Assembly: GCA_947498355.1 (NCBI GenBank)
Contig: CANMKA010000007.1
Location: forward strand, 1-64,000
From: an uncultured Paraglaciecola sp.
Lineage (GTDB): Bacteria; Pseudomonadota; Gammaproteobacteria; Enterobacterales; Alteromonadaceae
Direction of reading: 5' to 3'
Length of the DNA: 64,000 nt
In this document: one piece after another, positions 28,093 to 36,716 of the stretch
How positions within the stretch are numbered: the stretch's first letter is position 1
How the letters are laid out: each line of letters starts with the position of its first letter
The notes under the pieces: model-generated
Databases searched by the model: none
The model's input: only the letters and a program-made list of their open reading frames with translations
What the model was told of the DNA's origin: nothing
Translations under genes and position numbers: made by a program

Positions 28093-29331
28093 TTATAGTT
28101 GTTTAGTAGGCGTTTTTTCGAGGTCGTAAATTTGCTTTAAACGCTGACGAAGTTGCTGATACTGCTCTTGGGCGGTTCCGGCCAATTCAATTTTTTCATT
28201 TTCAAATTCTACCACCTGCGGCGAAACCTTAAGCTGAAGGCTACTACCAGACTCATCTAGTATGTCTCTTACATCGTGCAATTCTGCATTAGCATCGATA
28301 GCATCTTTAAGATTAGAGGCCGCACCAATAGCTGCAACCACAGATGTCGCATCACCCAAATTTGAATCCTGGTTTTTAGCAACCACGGCCAGTACTGCTA
28401 AGCCTGCGGTTAGGAGCTGCTTTTTGGTCCGTTCGCTTTTCGCTTCGCGTTTGCGCTTTGCTAGCGCATAGGTCTCTTTATGGTAAGTAGAATACGCCTC
28501 ATCTGATGTTTGGTAAAACGTCTCGTAGTTAGTTTGCAACACATCAATGAATTGATCATCCTTAGCTTTTATTGCACTAACGCGCTTGTAAGTCCGGTCA
28601 GACTCGGCAGGCATACCCGTTAAACGCCAAACATTACTTTTAGCCTCCAAGTATTGAGAAAACACTTGAGGGGAATAATTTTTTGCATAACGTAAATTAG
28701 ATACATTTTCGATTTCACGCTTCTCATCATCTGAACGCTTAATCAATAAATCGTAAACCCATGAAGCAACCGATGCAAAAACTGGCTCATATGGATTTTT
28801 TCCCTTGTTTAGAGGATCCTTGTGGAAAAATGGCCCTACGCGAAACTCGAACTGTCTTTCACCCCACGTTTGGTTCTTGGCGTCCATAACCTTAACGTTA
28901 ATTTCTACAATCTCAGTATTTGACGATATGATCTTACCTAATACATAAAGGTCGGTATCCACTTGCGCATTAGGTGTAACATTAACCGAACCAAACGCTC
29001 TGGTTTTCTCTAAGGCTCTTTTCGTATCTAGAGAGAAACGATTAGCTTCTAACCTACGAACCTGCGGCCAAATGCCTTCCTCTCTTTGTTCTTCTTGAAG
29101 ATCGTATTCATAAGGCCCTGCTAAGCCACTTTCAAATACAGGAATCGCCACATCTAGGTATACGTTTGAAGCATAATTATAGGTGCGGTTCATGGCATTT
29201 TGCGCAGAATACTGCTCAGAACCTGAACCAACACTATTAATACTTGATCCTGTCGAACCACAACCTGAAAAAACAAAGGCAGTAACAAGGCCAGTGACGA
29301 TAAACGTGAGTTTAGAAAAAATCGAGGTCAT
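28093..29331 (-). CDS. Lipoprotein of the VWA-channel operon (412 aa)
   Basis: Lipoprotein with signal peptide and lipobox FSGC (Cys24) followed by a Gly/Ser-rich tether. Residues ~55-190 look like a mixed alpha/beta domain (LDVAIPVFESGL, then TDLYVLGKIISSNTEIVEINVKV), somewhat reminiscent of envelope assembly lipoproteins, but I cannot name a family. A helical, charged middle (about 215-300) precedes a hydrophobic stretch (KKQLLTAGLAVLAVVA) and a C-terminal coiled coil. Gly25 after the Cys does not signal inner-membrane retention, so outer-membrane location is likely. Function unknown. Confidence 0.75.
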   Translation of the reverse strand: MTSIFSKLTFIVTGLVTAFVFSGCGSTGSSINSVGSGSEQYSAQNAMNRTYNYASNVYLDVAIPVFESGLAGPYEYDLQEEQREEGIWPQVRRLEANRFSLDTKRALEKTRAFGSVNVTPNAQVDTDLYVLGKIISSNTEIVEINVKVMDAKNQTWGERQFEFRVGPFFHKDPLNKGKNPYEPVFASVASWVYDLLIKRSDDEKREIENVSNLRYAKNYSPQVFSQYLEAKSNVWRLTGMPAESDRTYKRVSAIKAKDDQFIDVLQTNYETFYQTSDEAYSTYHKETYALAKRKREAKSERTKKQLLTAGLAVLAVVAKNQDSNLGDATSVVAAIGAASNLKDAIDANAELHDVRDILDESGSSLQLKVSPQVVEFENEKIELAGTAQEQYQQLRQRLKQIYDLEKTPTKQL

Positions 29332-29395
29332 ACAAAGTTCCTTTTATTAGTTTAGATAAAAAGCATCACCAGAAGTAACAATTACTGCTAGTGAG

Positions 29396-29938
29396 CTAAT
29401 TACAATTATATTGCTTCATCATAGATTCAAAATGCTCAGTCTCTGACTCTGTCGTTGCATTAGCTAAGGCCTCTTTTACTGTTGCACAAATACTGGTGCT
29501 ACCTGATTTTAACCCTTTACCCGTGCGCCCAGAGACCTGATGTTGTTGAGTTGAGTGAGACACTTGCTGATTAGCCGTTGGCGAAGGCTGAACATTGTTC
29601 AGAGATTGCGAGCCTTCGCCGCTTTTACCTGAACCTTCAGCCCCTTGACCGCTACCTGCACTGCCCACTCGCCCATTGCTAGCAGCAACAGCTTGCGTCA
29701 TACAAGCTTCATTTTGATTAAGTACCTCAAAAAAATCCTGCTCCAGTGCAGCCAACTCCTCTTGTTTGGTCAATTGAGAATTATCGGTATTTTTGAAGGC
29801 GAGATTGGAGCAGTCGTTGTAATAGGTAGAGGAGTTTTGGCTAGTCTCAGCCTGCGTTTGCGCACATGCAGTTAAAGAAAAAAGCGATGTTAAAGAGACA
29901 ACCGCCACAAAACGTAATTTTTGTATCATTCTTAACAT
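29396..29938 (-). CDS. Small lipoprotein with Gly/Ser-rich linker, first gene of the envelope operon
   Basis: 180 aa. The frame is open to 30007, but ATG at 29938 has AAAGGA eight bases upstream and gives a clean signal peptide with lipobox LTAC. The mature part has a helical N-terminal block (TKQEELAALEQDFFEVLNQNE), a Gly/Ser-rich segment (about 90-110), a Gln/Ser-rich linker and a short helical C terminus with two Cys residues that may form disulfides. No family recognised. Together with the following lipoprotein it would supply the outer-membrane side of the complex. Confidence 0.68.
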   Translation of the reverse strand: MLRMIQKLRFVAVVSLTSLFSLTACAQTQAETSQNSSTYYNDCSNLAFKNTDNSQLTKQEELAALEQDFFEVLNQNEACMTQAVAASNGRVGSAGSGQGAEGSGKSGEGSQSLNNVQPSPTANQQVSHSTQQHQVSGRTGKGLKSGSTSICATVKEALANATTESETEHFESMMKQYNCN

Positions 29939-29987
29939 AAAGCATATCCTTTGGTTCAGTACGCAGTGACTCCTTTTACATGGATTA

Positions 29988-29996
29988 TTATACATA
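29988..29996 (-). promoter_or_regulatory. Extended -10 promoter candidate for the envelope operon
   Basis: On the minus strand TG precedes TATAAT by one base (ATG-TATAAT, 29996-29988), about 50 bases before the chosen start of the first lipoprotein. No good -35 is seen, which is acceptable for an extended -10 promoter. It would drive the eight genes down to 21596. Confidence 0.4.
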
Positions 29997-30337
29997 GCAG
30001 CACTCACATAAAGCCCTTTTTACTACTAATTACTTATCGCATCGGCTTTAGCAAACCAAGTGATTTTCAAGCCACTCATCGAGTCAACACAGAATATTGA
30101 CTCAGTGCAAACTAATTAGTTTCAAAAAAGACTAAATTGACTCCGAAAACCAGCACTAGACTTACGATCTTGAAAAAGGGGTAGTGTTCAAAAGCCGACT
30201 AATATCTATTGACTAACCAGAGGCTCAATTGTGTTATACGCTCCCTGCATGTTCAACCACCAATATTCTGGCTTCGCCTTTAGAAGGCGCCAAGAAGTGG
30301 TGCTACGCGCAGTAAATTAAACCTTTCATTACACGCT
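29997..30337. other. Non-coding stretch before the accessory patch
   Basis: No gene is seen. A GC-rich hairpin CGCCTT-TAG-AAGGCG (30275-30289) lies about 50 bases after the PhyH stop codon on the minus strand; it has no T-run. Otherwise the stretch is AT-rich and featureless. Confidence 0.45.
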
Positions 30338-31006
30338 TTAAGCCCATTGAATGTTCTTTGGTAATTCAAAACTACTGTACTCCATGTGAATAATTCGACG
30401 AGAAGAGGGGCTTGTTGCCTTACTAGAAGAATGAATTAATAACGGATGCATCAAAAGTGCATCGCCCGCTTTAGCTGCGCAAACCGTTTCTGACTTGTTA
30501 TCTGTATGCCTAGATATATCCTGTTGTGGCAACACCCCAAGTAAATGACTCCCCGAGATGACTTTAAGACATCCATTACTTGCATCCGTGTCATCTAAAT
30601 GCAGCCTAATCGTAAGCATTTTATTATATGCTTCTAGCGGAGGCTGGGCATGAATAACATTGTTCTTAACTGACCAATTTGACCAAGTGGAACAGTCTAC
30701 CTTGTCTGACACAGCGGTTGTCTTGTCTTGATGCCAACTAACTAGCCAATTTTGATTTTCAGTTTTATTGAAATAAATCGCTCTTGCCAACTTTGGACAA
30801 CCTCCAATGTACGACTTAACAAAATCTAATATATGAGCAAATTCAACATAAGCACGGAGTCCCTCGGAAAATCTTTCAATACTCCTAACGCCTCCAGAGC
30901 GATTAGTCTTTGGAAGTTCCGAGACAGCATCTTTTAGGCTCAGTAGTACCGATGCATCGGCGAAGTGTTCGATCTTTTCAAATCCATTATCAGCGTACAA
31001 AAGCAA
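30338..31006 (-). CDS. Phytanoyl-CoA dioxygenase (PhyH) family protein
   Basis: Fe(II)/2-oxoglutarate-dependent oxygenase of the PhyH family, 222 aa. The metal triad is visible: H92 and D94 in SWHQDKT, and the distal His in MHPLLIHSSSKAT (H192), with a following Arg pair (203-204) able to bind 2-oxoglutarate. The frame opens at a TTG codon with GAGG four bases upstream; sequence beyond it is the decayed transposase, so the start may have been altered by that insertion. The substrate cannot be inferred. It lies in an accessory patch and may be cassette-borne. Confidence 0.8.
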   Translation of the reverse strand: MLLYADNGFEKIEHFADASVLLSLKDAVSELPKTNRSGGVRSIERFSEGLRAYVEFAHILDFVKSYIGGCPKLARAIYFNKTENQNWLVSWHQDKTTAVSDKVDCSTWSNWSVKNNVIHAQPPLEAYNKMLTIRLHLDDTDASNGCLKVISGSHLLGVLPQQDISRHTDNKSETVCAAKAGDALLMHPLLIHSSSKATSPSSRRIIHMEYSSFELPKNIQWA

Positions 31007-31014
31007 AATACCTC

Positions 31015-31205
31015 ATGGCGAATGATGTTGACATGTCGAAGGACCTGATTGCCGCTGTGACGGAGCGACTTATTCCTCAACTAAAAGCATAACAAGAGCG
31101 TGGCTTAGAGCATGTTTTATCCTATCACTTGGCATGATGCGATTCACAACAAAGTCAAAGACGCTGGCTGCTTTTTCAGCAAAGCTCTGTACTCAGTGTT
31201 AGGTA
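31015..31205 (+). pseudogene. Decayed IS256-family (mutator type) transposase fragment
   Basis: Two short stretches look like consecutive parts of an IS256-type transposase: DMSKDLIAAVTERLIPQLKA (31033-31089 region), a TAA stop at 31090, then QERGLEHV, and after a frame shift YPITWHDAIHNKVKDAG and SKALYSVLG (to ~31203). The second part includes the conserved 'DAIH-KVK' block around the first catalytic Asp of the family. So the remnant has one stop and one frameshift within 190 bases and lacks both ends. It overlaps the last codons of the GNAT gene and lies right before the PhyH start. Assignment is by pattern memory, not alignment. Confidence 0.6.
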
Positions 31206-31615
31206 TAAATTTCATCAGCCCGTTCCAATACCCAGCATCTGGGGTTATTTGTGTAACCAATTTTCTCATAGTACTCATTGGCTGATGGCGCTGAAATTAG
31301 AATCAACTTACAACGGGGCTTTAATTGAGCTTGAGTTAATATTTGCAATTGTTTTCCGACACCACGTTTTTGATAGGATTGTTCGACAGCTAAATCTGAC
31401 AAATAACACGCATAATTGAAATCCGTTATAGAACGAGCTAAACCAATCAACTTCCCAGAATCCCAAGCACTGACAGTTAAGTTGCTATTGGCAAGCATCC
31501 CCCCCAAACATTCACGATCATTGATTGGTCTGCGATCACCCAATGTTGAAGCTACCAACAAATCATAGAACTTCTGAACATCAATAGGCTCATTAATTTT
31601 ATACAGAATACTCAT
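31199..31615 (-). CDS. GNAT family N-acetyltransferase
   Basis: 138-aa Gcn5-type acetyltransferase. The acetyl-CoA-binding motif A is seen as LSDLAVEQSYQKRGVGKQL near 75-93, with the Q/RxxGxG signature, and a late ANEYYEKIGY motif. It is complete in length for small GNAT proteins. It stands alone in an accessory patch between a transposase remnant and a repeat region, behind an attC-like structured sequence. Acceptor substrate unknown. Confidence 0.85.
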   Translation of the reverse strand: MSILYKINEPIDVQKFYDLLVASTLGDRRPINDRECLGGMLANSNLTVSAWDSGKLIGLARSITDFNYACYLSDLAVEQSYQKRGVGKQLQILTQAQLKPRCKLILISAPSANEYYEKIGYTNNPRCWVLERADEIYT

Positions 31616-31630
31616 AAAAATACCTTACAC

Positions 31631-31704
31631 CTAACAACTCAGTATTTTAACGAGCGTGGTACTCAACGCGCGTTAAATACCCTGTTGAATGGGATCCGTT
31701 CAAC
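31631..31704. repeat. Structured inverted repeats upstream of the GNAT gene (attC-like)
   Basis: CTAACAAC (31631-31638) is followed by GTATTTTAACGAGCG (31642-31656) pairing with CGCGCGTTAAATAC (31667-31680), with one bulge and one mismatch, and then GTTGAA (31684-31689) pairing with TTCAAC (31699-31704) around a GGATCC core. The CCTAAC/GTTAGG end and long imperfect fold recall integron attC sites, and a single small GNAT gene next to it fits a cassette. No integrase or array is present, so this stays tentative. Confidence 0.35.
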
Positions 31705-31824
31705 GTGATTAATTTGGTATGACTGATGCTAATAGAAGTTGTGTTTTTTAGGAAGTGGCAATGGGTAATTTAATCCCTTGTCTCCCACTCAATACTTGGG
31801 GCTTGTTTGACTTTGCTGTTAACG

Positions 31825-32300
31825 GCTTAAAGATTGGATTCCAGATCAAAAGACCTCTGGAATGACGAGGTATGGAGTTTTGTTTGTCTCTGCTCTGCTT
31901 GCTTTTACTTGCTCCAATGTACTAGCTACTTCCCCCTGTTTTTTTGTTCTTCTAGCAACAATTTGCTGTCTCCTACCCCTTCTTCTTCTTTTTGTTCTGT
32001 GCGCTCCGTGCCCTCTGTGGTTTAAGGCTTTTGCTCTTTCTTGTCCCTATTTACTAGCTACTATTTACTGTTTTAAGCCTTTGGATTCCAGCTCAAAAGA
32101 TCTCTGGAATGAGAGGTTTTGGGGCTTTTAGTCTTTTACTGCTGAAATGACGGGGGGCTTGTTTGTCTCTGCTCTTTCTTACCACTATTTGCTATCTTCT
32201 ATCCCATTCTTCTTCGTTTTTCTCTGTGCGCTCCGTGGTCTCTGTGGTTCAACGTCTTAGCTTTTGCTTTTGCTTTTACTTGCTCCTATCTCCTATCTAC
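31825..32300. repeat. Two diverged copies of a ~245-bp non-coding repeat
   Basis: Within the 696-base gene-free gap 31616-32311, two related blocks occur. Each opens with a palindrome ATTCCAG...CTGGAAT (31838-31863 and 32085-32110), continues with a pyrimidine-rich stretch, and contains CTGTGCGCTCCGTG followed by CTCTGTGGTT (from 31997 and from 32224). Offsets between matching parts are 247 and 227 bases, so the copies have indels. The plus strand is very T/C-rich. The open frames here are low-complexity and not credible as genes. Confidence 0.7.
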
Positions 32301-32311
32301 TTTAACCGGCC

Positions 32312-32752
32312 TTACTTAATATCAAAGCCTGTGACTTTGGGGGCGTGTCTGCCATGCTCTAACCATTGGGCTTTTTCTTCCCAAAATATATTCGCTTCGG
32401 GTTGGATATTAGGCGTACAGTCTAAGGTGCCAGTAGGAATGAATAAGATTTGTTCCTTTTTGTCGATAAAGGGCATGCCCGAACCACATGTTTTACAAAA
32501 AACCTGGGTAAAACCGCGATCTGGGTAATCAAATCGGGTCATATTATCGCTGCCAGATGTCCAGTTTATCTCTGTAGGTACGGCTAAAATATTTGCAGCA
32601 TAGGCTGCAGAGGTGGTTTTTCGGCATTGAATACAGTGGCAATGAAAAAAGTGCATTACCTCTGCGGTAATGGAGTACTGACATGCACCGCACAGGCAGC
32701 TTCCGGTTAGGGTTTCTAACCTGTCTTTTTGCTGATTAACTGAGTTGCTCAT
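32312..32752 (-). CDS. GFA-family zinc protein
   Basis: Member of the GFA (glutathione-dependent formaldehyde-activating/CENP-V) family, 146 aa. Zinc-binding cysteines are in the usual arrangement: C19, C21, C24 (GSCLCGAC), C38, C40, C43 (HCHCIQC), and a later FCKTCGSGMPF pair. Although the family is named after formaldehyde-glutathione chemistry, most bacterial members have unknown activity. It begins 11 bases after the ybiB stop on the same strand, so cotranscription is likely. Confidence 0.88.
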   Translation of the reverse strand: MSNSVNQQKDRLETLTGSCLCGACQYSITAEVMHFFHCHCIQCRKTTSAAYAANILAVPTEINWTSGSDNMTRFDYPDRGFTQVFCKTCGSGMPFIDKKEQILFIPTGTLDCTPNIQPEANIFWEEKAQWLEHGRHAPKVTGFDIK

Positions 32753-32763
32753 AGTTTGCTCTC

Positions 32764-33774
32764 CTATTGTAAGCTTTTAGCTACCGGCCAAGTTTTATTA
32801 CGCTGATCCCACATAGTCGTTGCTTTGGCATGTGCTGTCTGCCAGTCGCTTGAATCAAGTAACACTAACATATTAGCCAGTGTACCTAAGGTGGCATGTT
32901 CAGCGTACTTATCTTGTACCTCTCCTTGCCATACTTTTATTAGCTGGGCTGAATCGAGTTCTTTGGGCTTAGTGACATAGGTATCTAAGGTATTGGCCAC
33001 GTCTTGACTAGTTTGAACTGAGCCTCTAGCAATATGCAATGTCACATCCCGTAACGGGTTAAATTCAATTTCGCCTCCCTCCCCTCGAAAACATAAGACA
33101 TTGGGTTCGTTGAGTAAGGCGGCGGTTTCTTTGTGTTTAACATCAATTAAGCGATGAAAAATACCTTGAATACTAAAGGGGGCATTCGATGGATTGAGCA
33201 TGCGCGCTAAGGTATTCGCACAGGAGCGTAGCCCAAAAAATTCTCGGAGTTGGATCACTTGGTCGAGGGCTGGATTAATGGTTTTTAAATCCATGTAGGC
33301 AAACCCATGCTGCTCTATCATCTGCTCTGCGTCTGCCGGCGTTTTTGCTACATCAAACCCGAGTTTAGGCAGTAACGCATCTAAATATAAACGTTTTGAA
33401 TCAGGCTCGTGGGTGCCATGTAAAAAAATCTTTTTGCCGCTTTGTGCGAGTAATAGCACTGCCAGCATAAACCAAGGCAAATGCCGACGTTTGCCCGCAT
33501 AACACCCCATATCAAGATCGACCTTTAAGTGCTTGATATCGCCTAAGGTAAACTTACGAAACGCTTGGGTGAAGCCAGCCAGTTCTTCGGCTGTTTCTTC
33601 CCGCACTCGGAGCAACATCAAAAATGCCCCCTTTTGCTCTGGGGTGATCCGATCTTCAGCCAACATTGTCATGGCTTGTTCAGCTTCTTGCTGGGTTAAT
33701 GTGCGTCCTGCCCGCTGACCTCGACCAATATCTCGAATAAACTGTTTAAATTGCACAGGTGGTTGATCAGGCAT
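32764..33774 (-). CDS. ybiB: YbiB/TrpD2 family protein
   Basis: Homologue of anthranilate phosphoribosyltransferase (TrpD fold) that in E. coli YbiB binds nucleic acid rather than making tryptophan. The N-terminal helical domain (FIRDIGRGQRAGRTLTQQEAEQAM) and the later CRFGEGGEIE-like segment (LCFRGEGGEIEFNP) match the family; the PRPP loop of true TrpD is not seen. The frame opens at 33795, but ATG at 33774 fits the family N terminus better, with GTGAG just upstream. It sits downstream of the nitrate operon terminator, in the same orientation. Confidence 0.82.
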   Translation of the reverse strand: MPDQPPVQFKQFIRDIGRGQRAGRTLTQQEAEQAMTMLAEDRITPEQKGAFLMLLRVREETAEELAGFTQAFRKFTLGDIKHLKVDLDMGCYAGKRRHLPWFMLAVLLLAQSGKKIFLHGTHEPDSKRLYLDALLPKLGFDVAKTPADAEQMIEQHGFAYMDLKTINPALDQVIQLREFFGLRSCANTLARMLNPSNAPFSIQGIFHRLIDVKHKETAALLNEPNVLCFRGEGGEIEFNPLRDVTLHIARGSVQTSQDVANTLDTYVTKPKELDSAQLIKVWQGEVQDKYAEHATLGTLANMLVLLDSSDWQTAHAKATTMWDQRNKTWPVAKSLQ

Positions 33775-33832
33775 AACACTCACTTTAAATAACATTCAAT
33801 CTAGATGCGGAATTTTACACGGATAACAATAT

Positions 33833-33863
33833 AAAAAAAGCCAAGGTTGACCTTGGCTTTTTT
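33833..33863. terminator. Intrinsic terminator after nasA
   Basis: AAAAAAAGCCAAGG and CCTTGGCTTTTTT enclose a four-base loop. On the minus strand it follows nasA by about 65 bases and ends the nirB-nirD-nasA operon; the A-run also makes it usable from the plus strand. Confidence 0.9.
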
Positions 33864-33926
33864 GGTGACGCTGACCTTACCCTTTAGCACGTAACCTAGG
33901 GTAATGACTTGGGCTAGGCTTTGGGG

Positions 33927-36713
33927 TTAAAGCACTTCCTCAACAGGAATAATTAAGTCTTCGAGGGCCGCATCGGTATTTGGGTTAGCAGCTAGTAGAC
34001 CTTTATGTTGGCCAACTAATTGACTTAATTCAGACTTACACGAACCACAGTTAGTCCCGCATTTAAGGGCATTCCCCAACTTGTCCACCGAATCGCAACC
34101 TTGTTGAATGGCATCGATAATGGTGTTTTCGCCGACTTTAAAGCAACTACACACAGTTTTACCTTGCTTGAATTGCTCATCGGGCTGCAAATTGAGTAGG
34201 CCATGCATTTGTTCTGAATTAATTATACCACCCGCAAATAGACTGCTTATCCAAGCGTTGTCTATGTCGATGTAATCTTCACCCATAAACAAACATAAAG
34301 ACAACAAGCTATCGCGCATGGCAAACGTACTCGCAGCTTTACCGCCTACTACGCTTACCCATTCGTCATATAAAGGCAAATTAACTTGTAACCAAAGTTT
34401 CACCTCGGCTTCGCTATGCTCTGTGGCAAAGTAAATTAAATACCCTTGCTCAACTGGGCTTGCGACAAAATAACTAAACTTCTCACGCAACAACTCTACG
34501 GCTAAACTTTGCTTAACAAAGATCTTACCTTGATAAGGTAAATCTGACTTGGTAACAGACACAGCCCCATGTTTCAGTTCAGGTTGCCCCGATACTTTAT
34601 CATTCGCATCTGTGTATAAAGCCGTAATGTTTGAACTAGAGCTGTTAGTTGCGCTCCAGTGAATAGGTGCGAACAACTCACCTTTTCGCTGCTTAGGATC
34701 AAGAACAATAGGCAAACATACTGCAGGCCCTTGGTCGCTCATATGGGCTGCCGATAGGGTAACTAAATCATGATCTTTTAGGTTTAGCTTGTCAGCGTCT
34801 GCCGGATTAACCGATAAAAACCCTCGACTCACATGTGACGTTAGTTCAGCGGCTTTACCTGTGCGCGTCATGGTGTGCCATTGATCCCGCATACGACCAC
34901 TGTTTAAAACAAATGGATAAGCCTCGCTCGTCACTTGCTCGGGTGGTGCAAAAGCAGTGGTTACAAAATTGGCTTTGCCAGAATCAGTATAAAACTTGGG
35001 CTGGGTAAAAAGTCGTTTTGTACCTTCTGGAGCTTGGGCATTAACAGGCCATTGAATCGGCTTCAACCGATTATAAGCTTGTTCGTCCATACCAGCTAAG
35101 CCCGATAAGTCTAGGTCTCGGGTGCCGTGATTATCGGCTGCTGTTAATCCTACGTATTCATCAAATATTTGACTAGGATGAGTAAAGTTAAAGCCCTCAG
35201 AGAAGCCCATGGCTTTAGCAACATCACACATAATTTGCCAATCATGCTTAGCTTGGCCCGAAGCTGGCAGCAATCCACGCTGCCGAGAGATACGGCGCTC
35301 TGAATTAGTAACCGTTCCATCTTTTTCCGACCAACCTGTAGCAGGCAAGGCCACATGAGCAAAACTTAAGGTATCGTTTTTATCTACACAGTCAGACACC
35401 ACCACCAATTCACATTTTTCCAGTGCAGAGGCGATTTTTTCGCGGTTTGGCATACTTACCATAGGGTTGGTGGCCATCACCCAAATTGCTTTTACCTTGC
35501 CTTGGGCTATGTCGTCAAACATATCAACGGCTTTTAAACCATTTTTGACTGGTATTGCCGGAGACTGCCAGTAGGTTTGTACGGTTTCACGATGTGCTGG
35601 ATTATTGATATCCATATGACACGCCAGCATATTGGCTAAGCCACCTACTTCGCGCCCACCCATGGCATTGGGCTGTCCAGTTAACGAAAATGGACCAGCA
35701 CCTGCTTTGCCTAATTTGGCAGAGGCTAAATGTACATTAATAATACTGTTAGCTTTATTGGTACCAGAGGTCGATTGATTGACCCCCATACAATAAGCCG
35801 TTAATGCTTTTTCGGTTTGATTAAACCAGCGATAAAATTGCTCAAGTGCCTCGGGTTCAAGGTCACAGACTTGAGCAGTCTTGTCTAACGTCCAAGCTTG
35901 GCTTTCTGCTAATACTTGCTCAAATCCTTGGGTATTGGCGTCTATATAGTCTTGATCTAGGCCTTGATTGCTCGCTAAATATCCTAGCAATCCATTATAC
36001 AGGGCGACATCTGTACCTGGCTTAATAGCCAAGTGTAAATCAGCAATTTCGCAGGTTGCAGTTCGACGAGGGTCGATCACCACTACCTTCATGTCTGGGT
36101 TAAGCTTTTTAGCTCGTTCAATACGCTGGAACAGCACTGGGTGTGTCCAAGCTGCATTCGACCCAACCAACACGATTAAATCGGCTAATTCTAAATCTTC
36201 GTAGTTACAAGGTACGGCATCGGCACCAAACGCACGCTTGTAGGCTGCCACAGCAGACGACATACATAACCGAGAGTTAGTATCGATATTGGCACTACCG
36301 ATATAGCCCTTCATCAGTTTGTTAGCCACGTAATAATCTTCGGTTAGCAACTGCCCCGAAACATAAAAAGCCACCGAATCTGGACCATGCTCAGCAATAA
36401 CTTGCTTAAATTTATCTGCAACGTGACTAATCGCCGTAGACCAATCAACTTGTTCGCCAGCGATAGTCGGATGCAACAAGCGCCCATGACTATCGTTGGT
36501 TGCAAGTAACTTACTGCCTTTAACGCACAAGCGGCCAAAGTTAGCAGGATGGTCGGAGCTTCCTTGCAAACCGCTAAGTGTATTGTTGTGGTCTATGTTA
36601 ACCTCGACCCCACAACCTACGCCGCAATAGGGGCAGGTTGTAGTAGCCAAAGAAGCACATTTTGATTGAGGTACTTGCATATTGTGTTCAGCCTTGATGC
36701 TGATATTTCGCAT
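33927..36713 (-). CDS. nasA: Assimilatory nitrate reductase catalytic subunit NasA
   Basis: Reduces nitrate to nitrite in the cytoplasm for nitrogen assimilation. It is a 928-aa molybdopterin oxidoreductase with an N-terminal [4Fe-4S] motif C27-x2-C30-x3-C34 (TCPYCGVGC), the long bis-MGD core (NTNSRLCMSSAV, WVMATNP) and a C-terminal BFD-type [2Fe-2S] domain (CSCFKV ... CGTNCGSCK near 865-905), as in Klebsiella NasA. It follows nirD by three bases. ATG at 36680 is an alternative start. It needs the molybdenum cofactor, for which moeA is encoded nearby. Confidence 0.95.
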   Translation of the reverse strand: MRNISIKAEHNMQVPQSKCASLATTTCPYCGVGCGVEVNIDHNNTLSGLQGSSDHPANFGRLCVKGSKLLATNDSHGRLLHPTIAGEQVDWSTAISHVADKFKQVIAEHGPDSVAFYVSGQLLTEDYYVANKLMKGYIGSANIDTNSRLCMSSAVAAYKRAFGADAVPCNYEDLELADLIVLVGSNAAWTHPVLFQRIERAKKLNPDMKVVVIDPRRTATCEIADLHLAIKPGTDVALYNGLLGYLASNQGLDQDYIDANTQGFEQVLAESQAWTLDKTAQVCDLEPEALEQFYRWFNQTEKALTAYCMGVNQSTSGTNKANSIINVHLASAKLGKAGAGPFSLTGQPNAMGGREVGGLANMLACHMDINNPAHRETVQTYWQSPAIPVKNGLKAVDMFDDIAQGKVKAIWVMATNPMVSMPNREKIASALEKCELVVVSDCVDKNDTLSFAHVALPATGWSEKDGTVTNSERRISRQRGLLPASGQAKHDWQIMCDVAKAMGFSEGFNFTHPSQIFDEYVGLTAADNHGTRDLDLSGLAGMDEQAYNRLKPIQWPVNAQAPEGTKRLFTQPKFYTDSGKANFVTTAFAPPEQVTSEAYPFVLNSGRMRDQWHTMTRTGKAAELTSHVSRGFLSVNPADADKLNLKDHDLVTLSAAHMSDQGPAVCLPIVLDPKQRKGELFAPIHWSATNSSSSNITALYTDANDKVSGQPELKHGAVSVTKSDLPYQGKIFVKQSLAVELLREKFSYFVASPVEQGYLIYFATEHSEAEVKLWLQVNLPLYDEWVSVVGGKAASTFAMRDSLLSLCLFMGEDYIDIDNAWISSLFAGGIINSEQMHGLLNLQPDEQFKQGKTVCSCFKVGENTIIDAIQQGCDSVDKLGNALKCGTNCGSCKSELSQLVGQHKGLLAANPNTDAALEDLIIPVEEVL

Positions 36714-36716
36714 TAA

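Noticed and set aside
31834-32528. Three overlapping plus-strand frames of 63-121 codons in the repeat region
   Set aside because: They are T/C-rich and translate to low-complexity Leu/Ser/Phe/Cys strings inside the duplicated non-coding repeat; no ribosome-binding sites or domain patterns are visible.
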